A stretch of DNA of 29,794 nucleotides from an uncultured Oscillospiraceae bacterium (GCA_934636655.1 CAKUAS010000022.1:1-29794), one strand, 5' to 3'; positions 14,381-24,327 are shown, counted from the stretch's first letter. A program made the numbers and translations. Notes: generated by a model from the sequence alone, not told the origin.

Positions 14381-15658
14381 TCACGCCTTTACGGGGTTAA
14401 TGACGCTCATAGCGAGCTTGTCGGGAGTCATGAAGGCCTTGAGGAAAGCCTCGCACTCGCGCTTTTCTATGCTCTCGAGCACTTCGTATGCGTCCAGCGC
14501 GCAGTAGCCGCCGAAAACGCCGTCGGCAAGCGCAAGGCACAGGTTGTCAAAATCCTCAAGACCTCGCAGGCGCGAGCCGAAGGACGCGCGCTTTGCCGTC
14601 TCGAAAGCGGCTGTGTCGATGCCGTTTTTGAATACGCTTTCGAGCTCGGTGTTGATCTCGTCGAGCACCTTCTGCGGGGACGCGCTCTCGCCGCCGAGCA
14701 TGATCGTCGCCGTTCCGGCGGTGTAGTCTATCTCATAATCATAGTCGCGGTTGAGCGTGCCGTCGGCGTACAGCCGGTTGTAAAACGCTGCCGAGGTGCC
14801 GAACACCGTGCGCAGTGCAAGCTGAGCGACTATCTTCTGGCGCAGCAGAGTATCGCCGTCGGGAGCGGGTGTGACCTTCGCACCAATGAGGAACTGCGGC
14901 GCGGAGACTTCCATCTGCTCCTCGTTGTAGCTTTTTATCGGCTTTTCGGCCTCGGGATCGCCCATATCCGCTTTCGGGATCTCTGCCTTTTCGCGCGGAA
15001 GTATCTCGTCCGCGATGGCAAATATCTTTTCCGGATCGCAGTCTCCCGCGACGCACAGAGTCATGTTAGACGGCGCGTAAAAGGCCTTATGGCAGTTATA
15101 AAGCGTCTCGGCCGTTATCTCGGCTATGCTCTCAATGCTGCCGGCGACCTGGTCGCGGATGGGATTGTGCTCATACAGCATGCGCATGAGCCTGTTATAC
15201 ACGACATAGCCGGGGTTATCCTCGACCATGCATATCTCCTGACCGATGATGCCCTGCTCCTTGTCTACGGTCTCCTGCGTGAAGTACGGAGTGGAGACAA
15301 ACTTCAAGAGCATGCGCAGATTTTCTTCAAAGCCCGATGTGCAGTCGAAAAAGTATGCGGTCATGCCGCTTGAGGTGAATGCGTTCGGCTGGGCACCGTT
15401 AGCGGAAAGTACGCTCAGCGCGTTGTCACCGTCGGGCATATCGAACATCTTGTGCTCGAGAAAATGCGCAACTCCGGCGGGGGTGTCGTGCATCACGCCG
15501 CCGAGGGAAAAACGCCTGTGCGCTCCGCCGTAATTCGTCGCGAAGACTGCGTAGGAAAGCTGAAAGCCCGGCTTTGTAACAACGTTTAGCGTAAGACCGT
15601 TTTTTAGCTGACCCGAGTACAGGTCCTCACCGATCTTTTCATATCTCTTATGCTTCAT
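14381..15658 (-). CDS. yfmH: M16 family zinc peptidase YfmH-like
   Basis: The 425-residue protein is an M16 (pitrilysin/insulinase-type) peptidase. The inverted zinc motif HFLEH is at 65-69 (H65, E68, H69), with a downstream glutamate near 141 (GQEICMVEDNPGY) as third ligand. The N-terminal domain with the active site is followed by an inactive-type C-terminal half (about 200-425) that includes QFLIGAKVTP and DYDYEIDY. Databases name this family EF-P 5-aminopentanol modification-associated protein YfmH (spelled YmfH in B. subtilis), but its direct substrate is unclear. It overlaps the upstream partner yfmF by 11 bases. M16 proteins often act as an active/inactive pair, which fits this arrangement. 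Confidence 0.92.
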   Translation of the reverse strand: MKHKRYEKIGEDLYSGQLKNGLTLNVVTKPGFQLSYAVFATNYGGAHRRFSLGGVMHDTPAGVAHFLEHKMFDMPDGDNALSVLSANGAQPNAFTSSGMTAYFFDCTSGFEENLRMLLKFVSTPYFTQETVDKEQGIIGQEICMVEDNPGYVVYNRLMRMLYEHNPIRDQVAGSIESIAEITAETLYNCHKAFYAPSNMTLCVAGDCDPEKIFAIADEILPREKAEIPKADMGDPEAEKPIKSYNEEQMEVSAPQFLIGAKVTPAPDGDTLLRQKIVAQLALRTVFGTSAAFYNRLYADGTLNRDYDYEIDYTAGTATIMLGGESASPQKVLDEINTELESVFKNGIDTAAFETAKRASFGSRLRGLEDFDNLCLALADGVFGGYCALDAYEVLESIEKRECEAFLKAFMTPDKLAMSVINPVKA

Positions 15659-16946
15659 CGCCGTCCTCCTCTCCGTTTCCGCGCAGGTAATAAACAGCGT
15701 CGGGCACTACGCTGCGCGCAATGTCAACGACCGCGTCGAGCTCGACACACTCGACCGCTGCGGCGAGCTCTTCCGGATCGAAATCAAGCCCGTCAATGGT
15801 GTTTGCAAGGTAAAAGCCCTCAAGATTATACTGCGAATCCAGCGTTGCACGAAGATCGGACGCAACGCTTTTTTTAGCGGCAAGAAGCTCGTCAGCGTCT
15901 ACCTCGCCGCGCCTTACGGCCTCAAGCTGGGCTTCTATCTCCGCCTTGGCTGCGTCGAATTTATCAAAATCGACGCCGGAGGAGACTATCATGAGCCCCT
16001 TGTGCAGATCGACAAGTGAGCTTGCGTAGTAACACAGCGAGAGCCTTTCACGAACGTTCATGAAAAGCTTCGAGGTCACGCAGCCGCCGAACACGGCGTT
16101 AAATACATACATTGCCGCGATGTCGGGATCGTCCATGCAGTCGCCGAGGCGGTAGCCCATGACGAGCTTACCCTGCGTGACGGAAAGTTCATCGGAAAAC
16201 TCGCGCGGCTGATCCTCAACGGAGTTCATGCGAATATCCGTTCCGATATCGTAATCGATCTCGCCCCTCGGCATTCCGCTGAGAGCGTCCGAGAGCTTTT
16301 CGGCAACGAAATCCGCGCCGAGGCTTCCGCAATAGAATATTTCAACAGGGGAAGTCATTAAGAGATTGCGATAGTGTTTAGTCAGTTTTTGATAGTAGAT
16401 GTTCTCCGCAGTATCCTCCGTGCCGAGACGCGAAACGGCAAATGCTTCATAACAGCACATCTGCTCAATGAGCCTTTGCAGCGCCCACGAGCGCTTATCG
16501 TTGAGCCGGCCTCTTATGCTGTCAAGAAGCTTTTCCTTCTCGCTCTCAACATAGCCGGGGAGCAGAAGTCCGCCCTTAGTGAAGGGCGTGAGCAGTATCT
16601 CGCCGCATAGGTTCGCTATGCTCTCAAAAACTCCGCTGCCGTCGGGCAAATACTTATCATCCGCAAAGCTTGCAAGAAAGCCGACGCACTGTATCTCGCC
16701 GATCTTGCGTACAACGGGCTCGATATAGCTGCCGTACAGCCCGTCAAGCTCGGCGGCCAGCGCCTGCATATCCGTGTGATATCTGCTGCCTCGACGCAGG
16801 ACATAGGGGATGAGCGCGTTTTGCGCCGCCGTTTCGCGGTCGAGCTGAGTCAGCAGACTGATGCTCAGACAGCCGGTCTTGAATTTGTCGCTTTCGAGCG
16901 CGGTGAGCCATACACCGGGGAGTATCTCTTTCCTGATAGCCTCCAT
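15648..16946 (-). CDS. yfmF: M16 family protein YfmF-like, zinc motif absent
   Basis: The 432-residue protein has the M16 fold, but the HxxEH zinc motif is not present. The corresponding stretch reads ALIPYVLRRGSRYHTDMQAL around residues 45-65. It is therefore the non-catalytic partner of the next gene. The second half contains LVMGYRLGDCMDDPDIAAM and VFGGCVTSKLFMNVRERLSLCYYASS, a typical M16 C-terminal substrate-binding segment. The start is ATG 16946, eight bases after AAAGGAGG; an out-of-frame ATG sits four bases upstream. It heads the operon yfmF-yfmH-lgt-unknown-nitroreductase. Database names link the pair to EF-P modification, although no EF-P gene is present in the window. Confidence 0.9.
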   Translation of the reverse strand: MEAIRKEILPGVWLTALESDKFKTGCLSISLLTQLDRETAAQNALIPYVLRRGSRYHTDMQALAAELDGLYGSYIEPVVRKIGEIQCVGFLASFADDKYLPDGSGVFESIANLCGEILLTPFTKGGLLLPGYVESEKEKLLDSIRGRLNDKRSWALQRLIEQMCCYEAFAVSRLGTEDTAENIYYQKLTKHYRNLLMTSPVEIFYCGSLGADFVAEKLSDALSGMPRGEIDYDIGTDIRMNSVEDQPREFSDELSVTQGKLVMGYRLGDCMDDPDIAAMYVFNAVFGGCVTSKLFMNVRERLSLCYYASSLVDLHKGLMIVSSGVDFDKFDAAKAEIEAQLEAVRRGEVDADELLAAKKSVASDLRATLDSQYNLEGFYLANTIDGLDFDPEELAAAVECVELDAVVDIARSVVPDAVYYLRGNGEEDGDEA

Positions 16947-16977
16947 GGCATGACCTCCTTTAGATTTATAATAAATC

Positions 16978-16986
16978 AGTATAACA
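16978..16986 (-). promoter_or_regulatory. Candidate extended -10 promoter of the yfmF operon
   Basis: On the minus strand TGTTATACT (16986-16978) matches an extended -10 box. No good -35 is visible. It lies just after the end of the glucan synthase gene and about 30 bases before yfmF, where a promoter would be expected. Confidence 0.45.
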
Positions 16987-16992
16987 CACTTT

Positions 16993-19900
16993 TCAGATAT
17001 ATGGTATACCTTTTCCGTCATAAATTGCGCCGTCGAGCCATATACCGCCCTCGCCGATCATTATGTCGTGCGTTTTGCCGAGCTTCGTTTTCAGCGTAAG
17101 GCGGCAGTCGGGAAAATCATCGGGCAGGCAGGGGCGAATATAGATCATACCGTGCCAGGGCTTCAGGCCGAGAAGCTCCTCTGTTAAGACTCGGAAATAC
17201 CAGCCCGACGAGCCCGTGTACCACGTCCAGCCCGCCTCCCCGACGTGTCCGGGGCAGGTGTAAACGTCGGCGGGGATGACGAAGGGCTCTGCCATATAGC
17301 GGCGCAGGTCATGGTTTTCCGGCAGAATGCATTGCAGTATGGCCCAGCCGTCGTTTGCTCTGCCGCGCTTAAAGCAGGCCTGTGCAAGCCACAGCGCAGC
17401 ATGGGTGTACTGCCCGCCGTTTTCTCTGAAACCAGGGCCATAGCTTCGGATATAACCGGGATCGCGCCCGCCTCCGAAAAACGGAGGATCAAAGAGCTTC
17501 ACAATGCCGTTTTCGCGGTCAAACAGCAGCCTGAGCGCACTGTCGAGCGCAGTGTCGGCCTTCGTGTTTGAAGCATCCGGACAGAAGCAGGCCCAGCTCT
17601 GAGCGATGGAGTCTATGCGGCAGCACTCGTTTTGCCTTGCGCCGAGCTCCTCGCCGTCGGGCCAGTAGCCGCGCAGATACCAATGCCCGTTCCATGCTCT
17701 GTCGGCTGCCTTACCGATATCGGCGGCAATGGAGCGGTACTTGTCCGCGTCTGATCTGCCTTTTTCAAAGAGCAGGTCTGCAAAGCGCTTTACGCAGCAG
17801 GCGAAGAACCAGCTCAGCCAAACACTCTCGCCAAAAATGTTGTTCATGCCGTCGTTCCAGTCGCTGCTGCCGAAATATAAAAGCCCGTGACTGCCTGTGC
17901 CGCGACTTATACAGCAGTCGACTGCGCGCTGCGCGTGCATGAGCACACTTTCCGCGCAATCCGAGCGAAGCGGCGTTTCGTAGCGATCCTCATCGGAGGC
18001 ATCGAGCGGTTTTGAGTTGACATAATATTCAAGGGCGCCGCAGATCTCCGTATCACCGGTTTTCTCGACATACTCGCATAGTGCCCACACGAGCCACAGA
18101 AGATCATCCGAGCAGCGTGTGCGAACACCCTTGTCCGCACTGCCGACGCTGTGCCACCAGTGCATCACATCGCCTTCGAGGTATTGATGGCGGCAGCAGG
18201 CCAGAATCTGCTGCTTTGCTATCTCTGGGTCAAGAAGAATGAGGTTTACCGTGTCCTGAAGCTGATCACGGAATCCGAATGCGCCGCCGCTTTGATATAC
18301 AGAGCACCTGCCCATTATGCGGCAGGCAAGAGTCTGATATACTGCCCAGCCGCTCATATAGCGGCCGACGCTGCCGCAGCCCGAGAGCTTGAAGCGGCGG
18401 CAGATCCCGGTCCAGTGCGCTTTTGTTTTCTCAAGCGCCGCAAATACCGCGTCGGGTTTGCATAATGAAATGATATTATCTTCGCTTTCGCAGCCGCAGA
18501 TGAGCACCGTAACTGGCTGTACGTCGTATTGCGCGGCAAAAACGGGATAGCTGAGATCGCCTGTACGTGCGTCAAAGTCGTTGTGCAGCCAAGATAAATA
18601 GTCACAAGTCCAGCAGAGTGCCGGACTTGAGCACGCTGCTCGAAAAATGAGCTCCCGCAGTGCCGATCGTGAGCTTGATGCAGTGAATGTTGAGTTAACA
18701 TAATTGCAAGAAACGGCTGCGTAGTCGTTATCGTTGTCGGACAGCAAAAGATCGCATTTCCAGCCGAGCTTGCCGCTTGGTTCACCAAAAAACTCGATGA
18801 TAAAAACTCTTACGTCGCTGTCCGGCGGAACGAAGGCCGTGCAGCGCGAAGCGCAGTTGCCGAAGCTTTTTTCCCAGACCGCAAAGCCGAGGCCGAACGT
18901 CACCCTGCAGGGAGCGCCGTCCTCGTCGGCAAACAAACTGTAACGCCTGTCGCCGGTGATATATTCAAGACTTTCCGCGCCGGCAATTGCACTTGGGTCG
19001 TTCACCCATGGCGTAAGGCGCAGCTCGCGAGCGTTTTTCAGCCACATGTTTCCCATGCCGCTGTCGGAGGCAATGTAACCGAAGCTTCCGTTTGTGAGAA
19101 TGTTGCTCCATGTCCGTGAGGGAAGAGTTTGGTTTACATAAAACGCAAAGCTTCCGTCATTGCCGTATTCATGTCTTGGCGCTGAGCCGCCTGTGCGTCG
19201 ACGAATTAAGCTGTGCGGTGCCGAGCTGAAGCTGCGCCCTTCATGCTTCCGGCCTACGACAAAAGCCGCCGCACTTTCGATAAGCACCGTTTCCTCCGTC
19301 GGCAGCATCCGTACTCCGCCGTGCGTTCCGATAAGCGCCTCGAGGCCGTGGGCGGCCAGCGTATCGCGCACTTTGGAATATATCGGCCTGCGATACTCGC
19401 CGCCCTCGTCGGTCAGAAACACGAGATCGGCATAAACACCGCAGCTGCGCAAAAGGCAAAACTGCTTTGTCACGGATTCAACGTCCTGTGTGCCGTCACA
19501 GCATATGATCGGAAGATCACCCGAAAGGCCGCAGCGCCAGAGGCTGCTCTTGGCAGGGAAAGGTGTTTTAGCGCCGATAAATCTAAGGCTTTTCAGCATG
19601 CCCATTGCATCCTCGATCTCGCGGGATGACATATGCGTGACGCTCGCGCAGGCCGAAACCATTGCGCCATACTCCGACGGACCGATAACAAGCATGTGCT
19701 GTGCACCGCTGTATGCATCTTCGGGAGAGTCCGCGATGCACAGTGCAAAGCGCGCGTCAAATTGCTCACCAGCCTTGAGCGAAACGTTCACCGCGGCCTC
19801 TATCGCAGGGTAGGATAAAAATCCGTCGTCGGATGTACCGCCGGCCTTTGCCGTCATCGGCTTGCTGCAGGCAAGGCACAGCCAGGTTTCCTTTTGCCGT

Positions 19901-22900
19901 CCCCGCGGCAGACGGTGCAGCATCAGGCAGTTTAGGTCGCGCTTTGCCTCGATCCCGAGCCGCCAGTAGGCAGGATGGTTAACATAATCTGACGCGTCTG
20001 CTATGACCGCATCGAACGAGAACGAAAGAATGGCATTTTCAATATCAGTTTTTGCGCACAGCGAGATCATGCGCATTTCGCCGTTTTCCGCACCAGCCGC
20101 GGCTATGCCGCACTGCGCGGTGAAACCGTCAAATACAGATGAAAATGTCGCGCTTATCTCGGAAAACTCCCACATAAACGAGGCGTTTTCACTCGGATCG
20201 GGCAGAAGCGAAAACTCCTTACCGGCTGCTATCAAACGAAGCTCCGCGCCATGCCCCTCACCGAGCTGTCTGAACGGCGTGCGGTAAACGAGTGTATCGG
20301 CGCAGCTTGCCGAGGATATGCCGGTTTCGGTTAACATAATACTGTATGCGCCGTTTGACAGCAATGCGCACTCGGGCTCTGCGTAGTTTATGCATCCGCT
20401 GCGCTTTTCCCACTGACGGCTGTCGGGTGTGAGCGGCTTTTTGCCATCGGCCTCGGTTAGCTGCAATACCGGTGCGCCGAGCGGAACGCGCTCTTCTAAC
20501 AGCTGCCTGTGTGCCGCCATATCCGGCGAGCGCATAAATTCGCGCTGCACGAAGTTTTGGCTTAAATAGTTAGCGACAGCAAGCATACTCATGCCGAGGT
20601 GGTGCGCCATGAAGCACCTTACCTTTTCGCCGTTTGGCGTGCGGCAGCGCGAGGGCGTGAAGTCTATAGCTTCAATAAAACCGTAGCGCGCACGCATTCC
20701 GGCCTTTTCGAGCCTGTGCAGATTGTCCGCCGCCGCGTCGGGGTCGGCGCACAGAGCGAGAAAGCTTGCGTAAGGCGCTATGACAAGTTCCGAGTCCTGT
20801 CCGCGCTTGAGGGCAAGCTGCGCGCAGCCGTGCGCCTTATAGCGATAGTTGAGCGCAGGGTCGAGCGAGTAAAATGCACTTTCGGATATGCCCCACAGGC
20901 CGCCGTGGCTTCGACGCTTTTTCTGAACGAAAACGCAGAATTTAGCGGTCTCAAACAGCAGACTGTCTTGTGTCAGCGGCAGGAAAAGCTCCGGCATGAG
21001 GTATTCAAACATCGTGCCCGTCCAGCTCGCCATGCCGCGGTAGCCGCCCGACGAGCGCATCGCACGAGACAGTCTGCGCCAGTGTTTGCGAGGTACGTCG
21101 CCTTTTGAAACGGCGGTGTAGCTCGTGAGACGTGCTTCACTTGCCATGAGATCGTAGAGCCCTGGTGAGGCCGTGCCCTTTTCAAGGTCAATGCCTATAT
21201 GCATAAGGCCGCGCCGGAAGCTGTAGAATATCGAAAAATCCATGTCGGAGATAAATGCCTGCGTCCGGTCTGCAAGTGCATCGAGTCCCTTGCCGCGCAG
21301 CCAGTTTTGCAGCGTGATGAGGCAGGCGCAGAGATTTCCGCAGTCGACTGTCGAGAGATACTTCGGCTCAAGCGAGCGCAGAGTGCGCGTGTCGTACCAG
21401 TTGCAGAAGTGCCCGCCGTATCGCGGAAGCTTTTCCATCGTGTTCAGCATGCTGCCTATGAAGCTCTCTGCGCGTGAAAGGCTTATTATCCCGAGCTCCT
21501 GCGCGCACATGGCAGAGCACAGTGCAAGGCCGATGTTTGTCGGCGAGGTGCGGTGCGCGATGCCGACGGGCGGCTGCTCCTGATAGTTGTCGGGAGGAAG
21601 GAAGTTATCCTGCTCGGTGCAGAACGTGTCAAAATAGCTCCATATATCCTTTGCACAGTCGAGAAGATAGCGGCGAGTTTCCGGCGACGGCTCTTTCTCC
21701 TTTCGCGAGGGCAGAGCGAGCGCCAAAGCGGCGATGGGCGCGAGTATCCACAAAAGTCCTACGGCTTTGGAAAAGACACCGGCAGAAAATATTACAAGGC
21801 ACAGCCCCGACACCGGCGCGAGCCACATGTTTTTGTAATACGCCGCTGCGCCGAGCTTTTTGCTGCCGCTCTGTGCGGCAGTCTCCCATTCAAGGAGATT
21901 CTTCCCGCTTATGAGCATGCGCCACAGCGCCGTCATAATGGACGAGAGCGATATCCACGCCTCATACGGCAGAAACCATAACCTGAACACCGTCTGAACG
22001 ATGCTTGCACCGATGCCGCCGAGCGTGCGGCTGTGGTACTTCGCCGTCAGCGCTTCGGGCCTGTCCGATGCAAGCTCCGTGAGCGAGATGAGCAGTCCTA
22101 CCATGAGCGAGATGAGTGCCGCCCACGCGGCCAGAATGAGCCCGCGGTGCGCAAGCATCAGCCCTGCGAAAACCGCAGCAAATGTTGCCGGAGCTATCAG
22201 GCTGCGCCGCAGAGAGTCGAACAGCTTCCAGCGCTCTATATCCGGCAGAACGGCGCTTTTACGGAAGATCCACCCGGCGTTCTGCCAGTCGCCGCGTATC
22301 CAGCGGTGACTGCGTCTGAAATACGCGATCGGCGAGCCGGGGAAAGAATCCGAAAACTCAACGTCGCTCATATATCCGCCGCGTAGGTATGCACCCTCGA
22401 GCGCGTCGTGTGACAGGACCCGGCCTTCGGGAATGTGCCTTTCCGAACAGATGAGCAGAGCTTCGGCGTCGATAATGCCCTTGCCGGTGAAGCCGCCGCG
22501 ATCGAATACGTCCATACCTACCTCACCGCAGAGCGCCCCGTAGGGCTCAAGCCCGCCTCCGCCTGCGAAAATACGAGCAAAGTCCGTTGCGGAAGCCGAG
22601 TGCAGCGACGTACACATGCGGGGATGTATTATCCCGTGACCGGAGGTAACGAGCCCGTGTTTGCGGTCGAGGACCGGCGTGTTCATCGGGTGCAGCATTG
22701 CGCCGATAAGCTCAGAGACCGAACCCGGAGAGGGCACGGTGTCACTGTCGAGCGTTAGAATATAGCGCGCGGAACGCAAGATCGTACCGTCACCCGAGTT
22801 CGTGCTCAGTGAACTATCCTGACCGCACAAAAGCTTTGCAAGCTCCAAAAGCGCGCCGCGCTTGCGCTCAAAGCCCGAGTATTTCCCGCGCCCGTCGTCG

Positions 22901-24168
22901 AGTGTGCGGCTGCGCGTAAAAAGATAAAATCCTCCGCCGTATTTTTGGTTCAGACGGTCTATCGCTTCTGCTGCTGCGGAGATGATAGACTTGTCCTCGG
23001 GCGCGGCTTCTGTATCGGATTCGCGCAGATCGGCGAGTAAGCCCATCAGAAGATTTTTGCCGCAGTCACGGTTTGCAAGATAATATTCTTCCAAAAGCGC
23101 GGCAAAGCGCGCACCGCTGTCCTCATCGGTCAGCAGCGCGGATATTACGCATATTGTGCGGCCCTCATCCGGCACGCCCGCACCGAGCTCGAGCCGCGGC
23201 AGCCTGCGCGGCGGAACGCACAGCAGGATGATGTAATCGAGTAAGCCTTTCGTGAGCTCCGACAGCGGAAGAATGAGCAGAAGTGCCGCAGTGACGCTGT
23301 GCGATAAAAAGCCGCAGAGAAGCGTGAGAAAAAGTGTCAGAAGTACGTTTGCACCGATATACAGCGCAGAGTAACGCTTTTTATTCGGCATTTCGTAAAG
23401 CCAAAAGCCCACGTGCCGCTGCGTGCCGGCGTCATGGCGGCAGCGCTCTGTGAGCTTCTTCGCGAAAACGTGTTCTTCAAGACCCTCGCGCTTTGCAAGG
23501 CGTGCGAGCTGCAAGCGGTACTCAGCACGGCTCTGCTCATCCATTCGCGGGTATACGCCGGAAGGATCGGCTCTCAACGCCTTTTCAACGGTGTCGACGC
23601 GCTCAAGCAGATTGTGCATATCAAGTTCGGATATAAGTCGTACGGAGCCGAACAGCGCCGCAAAGCGCTCGGATAATGTGTCCGGCTCGGCTGTGCTCTT
23701 AAGCTGCGTGCAGGCTTCGGCGATGGCGGCGATAAGCTGCGTGAGCAGCACGGCGGGGAAGAAATACAGCTCGTTTTGCGGCAGGGGAGAGACGCTCTGA
23801 AAGCCGTCGAGATATTCGATCATGCTGTCCTCACTAAATCTGCCGTTACAGACATTTATCATGTCGCGGCACAGAACGGGCAGGATAATGCCCTCATTTC
23901 CGGTACGCAGACGTCTTTGCCGCCGAAGCTCGGGCAGCACGGATTTAGCTTCACGTATGGCGAGATATCGGTTATCCAAAAGCCAGCGGCAGCTGTCCGG
24001 CATTGCGGACGCGTCGCCGAAGCGGGTCTCAACGAGACGGTAAGTCGAGTTTATTTCCCGACAGCTTTGCCGCAGCAGCGCCCGGAGCTCGCTCACGGGA
24101 GCGGTGGAAACGCATTTATTAAGCCTTGCGCAGCTCGCCGCGTGTTCAAAAACGGTGCTTTTATTCAT
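16993..24168 (-). CDS. Cyclic beta-1,2-glucan synthase-like multidomain protein
   Basis: The 2391-residue protein has the layout of cyclic beta-1,2-glucan synthases (NdvB/ChvB). An N-terminal region (1-250) contains WLLDNRYLAIREAKSVLPEL and a membrane anchor near 265-320. A GT84-type glycosyltransferase (about 335-650) has LTLDSDTVPSPG (DxD at 474-476) and RRSHRWIRGDWQ (618-629). Membrane helices lie at about 655-820. The cyclization domain (about 830-1230) includes SYTAVSKGDVPRKHW, YRGMASWTGTMFEYLMPELF and GEKVRCFMAHHLGMS. A GH94-type phosphorylase domain (about 1270-2391) ends with DWND at 2103-2106. Agrobacterium ChvB is about 2800 residues, so this is somewhat short. It stands alone, without an obvious glucan exporter nearby. 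Whether it makes cyclic or linear glucan is not decided. The start has AGGGAG 10 bases upstream. Confidence 0.88.
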   Translation of the reverse strand: MNKSTVFEHAASCARLNKCVSTAPVSELRALLRQSCREINSTYRLVETRFGDASAMPDSCRWLLDNRYLAIREAKSVLPELRRQRRLRTGNEGIILPVLCRDMINVCNGRFSEDSMIEYLDGFQSVSPLPQNELYFFPAVLLTQLIAAIAEACTQLKSTAEPDTLSERFAALFGSVRLISELDMHNLLERVDTVEKALRADPSGVYPRMDEQSRAEYRLQLARLAKREGLEEHVFAKKLTERCRHDAGTQRHVGFWLYEMPNKKRYSALYIGANVLLTLFLTLLCGFLSHSVTAALLLILPLSELTKGLLDYIILLCVPPRRLPRLELGAGVPDEGRTICVISALLTDEDSGARFAALLEEYYLANRDCGKNLLMGLLADLRESDTEAAPEDKSIISAAAEAIDRLNQKYGGGFYLFTRSRTLDDGRGKYSGFERKRGALLELAKLLCGQDSSLSTNSGDGTILRSARYILTLDSDTVPSPGSVSELIGAMLHPMNTPVLDRKHGLVTSGHGIIHPRMCTSLHSASATDFARIFAGGGGLEPYGALCGEVGMDVFDRGGFTGKGIIDAEALLICSERHIPEGRVLSHDALEGAYLRGGYMSDVEFSDSFPGSPIAYFRRSHRWIRGDWQNAGWIFRKSAVLPDIERWKLFDSLRRSLIAPATFAAVFAGLMLAHRGLILAAWAALISLMVGLLISLTELASDRPEALTAKYHSRTLGGIGASIVQTVFRLWFLPYEAWISLSSIMTALWRMLISGKNLLEWETAAQSGSKKLGAAAYYKNMWLAPVSGLCLVIFSAGVFSKAVGLLWILAPIAALALALPSRKEKEPSPETRRYLLDCAKDIWSYFDTFCTEQDNFLPPDNYQEQPPVGIAHRTSPTNIGLALCSAMCAQELGIISLSRAESFIGSMLNTMEKLPRYGGHFCNWYDTRTLRSLEPKYLSTVDCGNLCACLITLQNWLRGKGLDALADRTQAFISDMDFSIFYSFRRGLMHIGIDLEKGTASPGLYDLMASEARLTSYTAVSKGDVPRKHWRRLSRAMRSSGGYRGMASWTGTMFEYLMPELFLPLTQDSLLFETAKFCVFVQKKRRSHGGLWGISESAFYSLDPALNYRYKAHGCAQLALKRGQDSELVIAPYASFLALCADPDAAADNLHRLEKAGMRARYGFIEAIDFTPSRCRTPNGEKVRCFMAHHLGMSMLAVANYLSQNFVQREFMRSPDMAAHRQLLEERVPLGAPVLQLTEADGKKPLTPDSRQWEKRSGCINYAEPECALLSNGAYSIMLTETGISSASCADTLVYRTPFRQLGEGHGAELRLIAAGKEFSLLPDPSENASFMWEFSEISATFSSVFDGFTAQCGIAAAGAENGEMRMISLCAKTDIENAILSFSFDAVIADASDYVNHPAYWRLGIEAKRDLNCLMLHRLPRGRQKETWLCLACSKPMTAKAGGTSDDGFLSYPAIEAAVNVSLKAGEQFDARFALCIADSPEDAYSGAQHMLVIGPSEYGAMVSACASVTHMSSREIEDAMGMLKSLRFIGAKTPFPAKSSLWRCGLSGDLPIICCDGTQDVESVTKQFCLLRSCGVYADLVFLTDEGGEYRRPIYSKVRDTLAAHGLEALIGTHGGVRMLPTEETVLIESAAAFVVGRKHEGRSFSSAPHSLIRRRTGGSAPRHEYGNDGSFAFYVNQTLPSRTWSNILTNGSFGYIASDSGMGNMWLKNARELRLTPWVNDPSAIAGAESLEYITGDRRYSLFADEDGAPCRVTFGLGFAVWEKSFGNCASRCTAFVPPDSDVRVFIIEFFGEPSGKLGWKCDLLLSDNDNDYAAVSCNYVNSTFTASSSRSALRELIFRAACSSPALCWTCDYLSWLHNDFDARTGDLSYPVFAAQYDVQPVTVLICGCESEDNIISLCKPDAVFAALEKTKAHWTGICRRFKLSGCGSVGRYMSGWAVYQTLACRIMGRCSVYQSGGAFGFRDQLQDTVNLILLDPEIAKQQILACCRHQYLEGDVMHWWHSVGSADKGVRTRCSDDLLWLVWALCEYVEKTGDTEICGALEYYVNSKPLDASDEDRYETPLRSDCAESVLMHAQRAVDCCISRGTGSHGLLYFGSSDWNDGMNNIFGESVWLSWFFACCVKRFADLLFEKGRSDADKYRSIAADIGKAADRAWNGHWYLRGYWPDGEELGARQNECCRIDSIAQSWACFCPDASNTKADTALDSALRLLFDRENGIVKLFDPPFFGGGRDPGYIRSYGPGFRENGGQYTHAALWLAQACFKRGRANDGWAILQCILPENHDLRRYMAEPFVIPADVYTCPGHVGEAGWTWYTGSSGWYFRVLTEELLGLKPWHGMIYIRPCLPDDFPDCRLTLKTKLGKTHDIMIGEGGIWLDGAIYDGKGIPYI

Positions 24169-24248
24169 ATGAAATCTCCCTTATTTCACCCTTTTTGTTA
24201 TAAGTATCAGTTTTGCCGCAAAAGCCTAAATATATTCGGTACAAATGA

Positions 24249-24264
24249 CAAGCGAAAACGCTTG
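24249..24264 (+). promoter_or_regulatory. Palindrome overlapping the ylxM promoter -35 box
   Basis: CAAGCG (24249-24254) and CGCTTG (24259-24264) form a perfect dyad around AAAA. The right arm overlaps the -35 element at 24262-24267, so a protein binding here could repress the cluster. It also lies upstream of the divergent glucan synthase gene. Confidence 0.45.
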
Positions 24265-24290
24265 ACAGCGATTTGAGTTGATGCTATACT
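24262..24290 (+). promoter_or_regulatory. Promoter of the ylxM-ffh cluster
   Basis: A perfect TTGACA (24262-24267) and TATACT (24285-24290) with 17-base spacing, about 35 bases upstream of the ylxM start codon. Confidence 0.85.
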
Positions 24291-24327
24291 CTGTAAAGCA
24301 AAAAACATTTACAGGGGAGGGAACGCC

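Noticed and set aside
14303..15373. 356-residue open frame on the plus strand opposite yfmH
   Set aside because: It overlaps a well-supported M16 peptidase on the other strand and lacks a ribosome binding site or family motifs.
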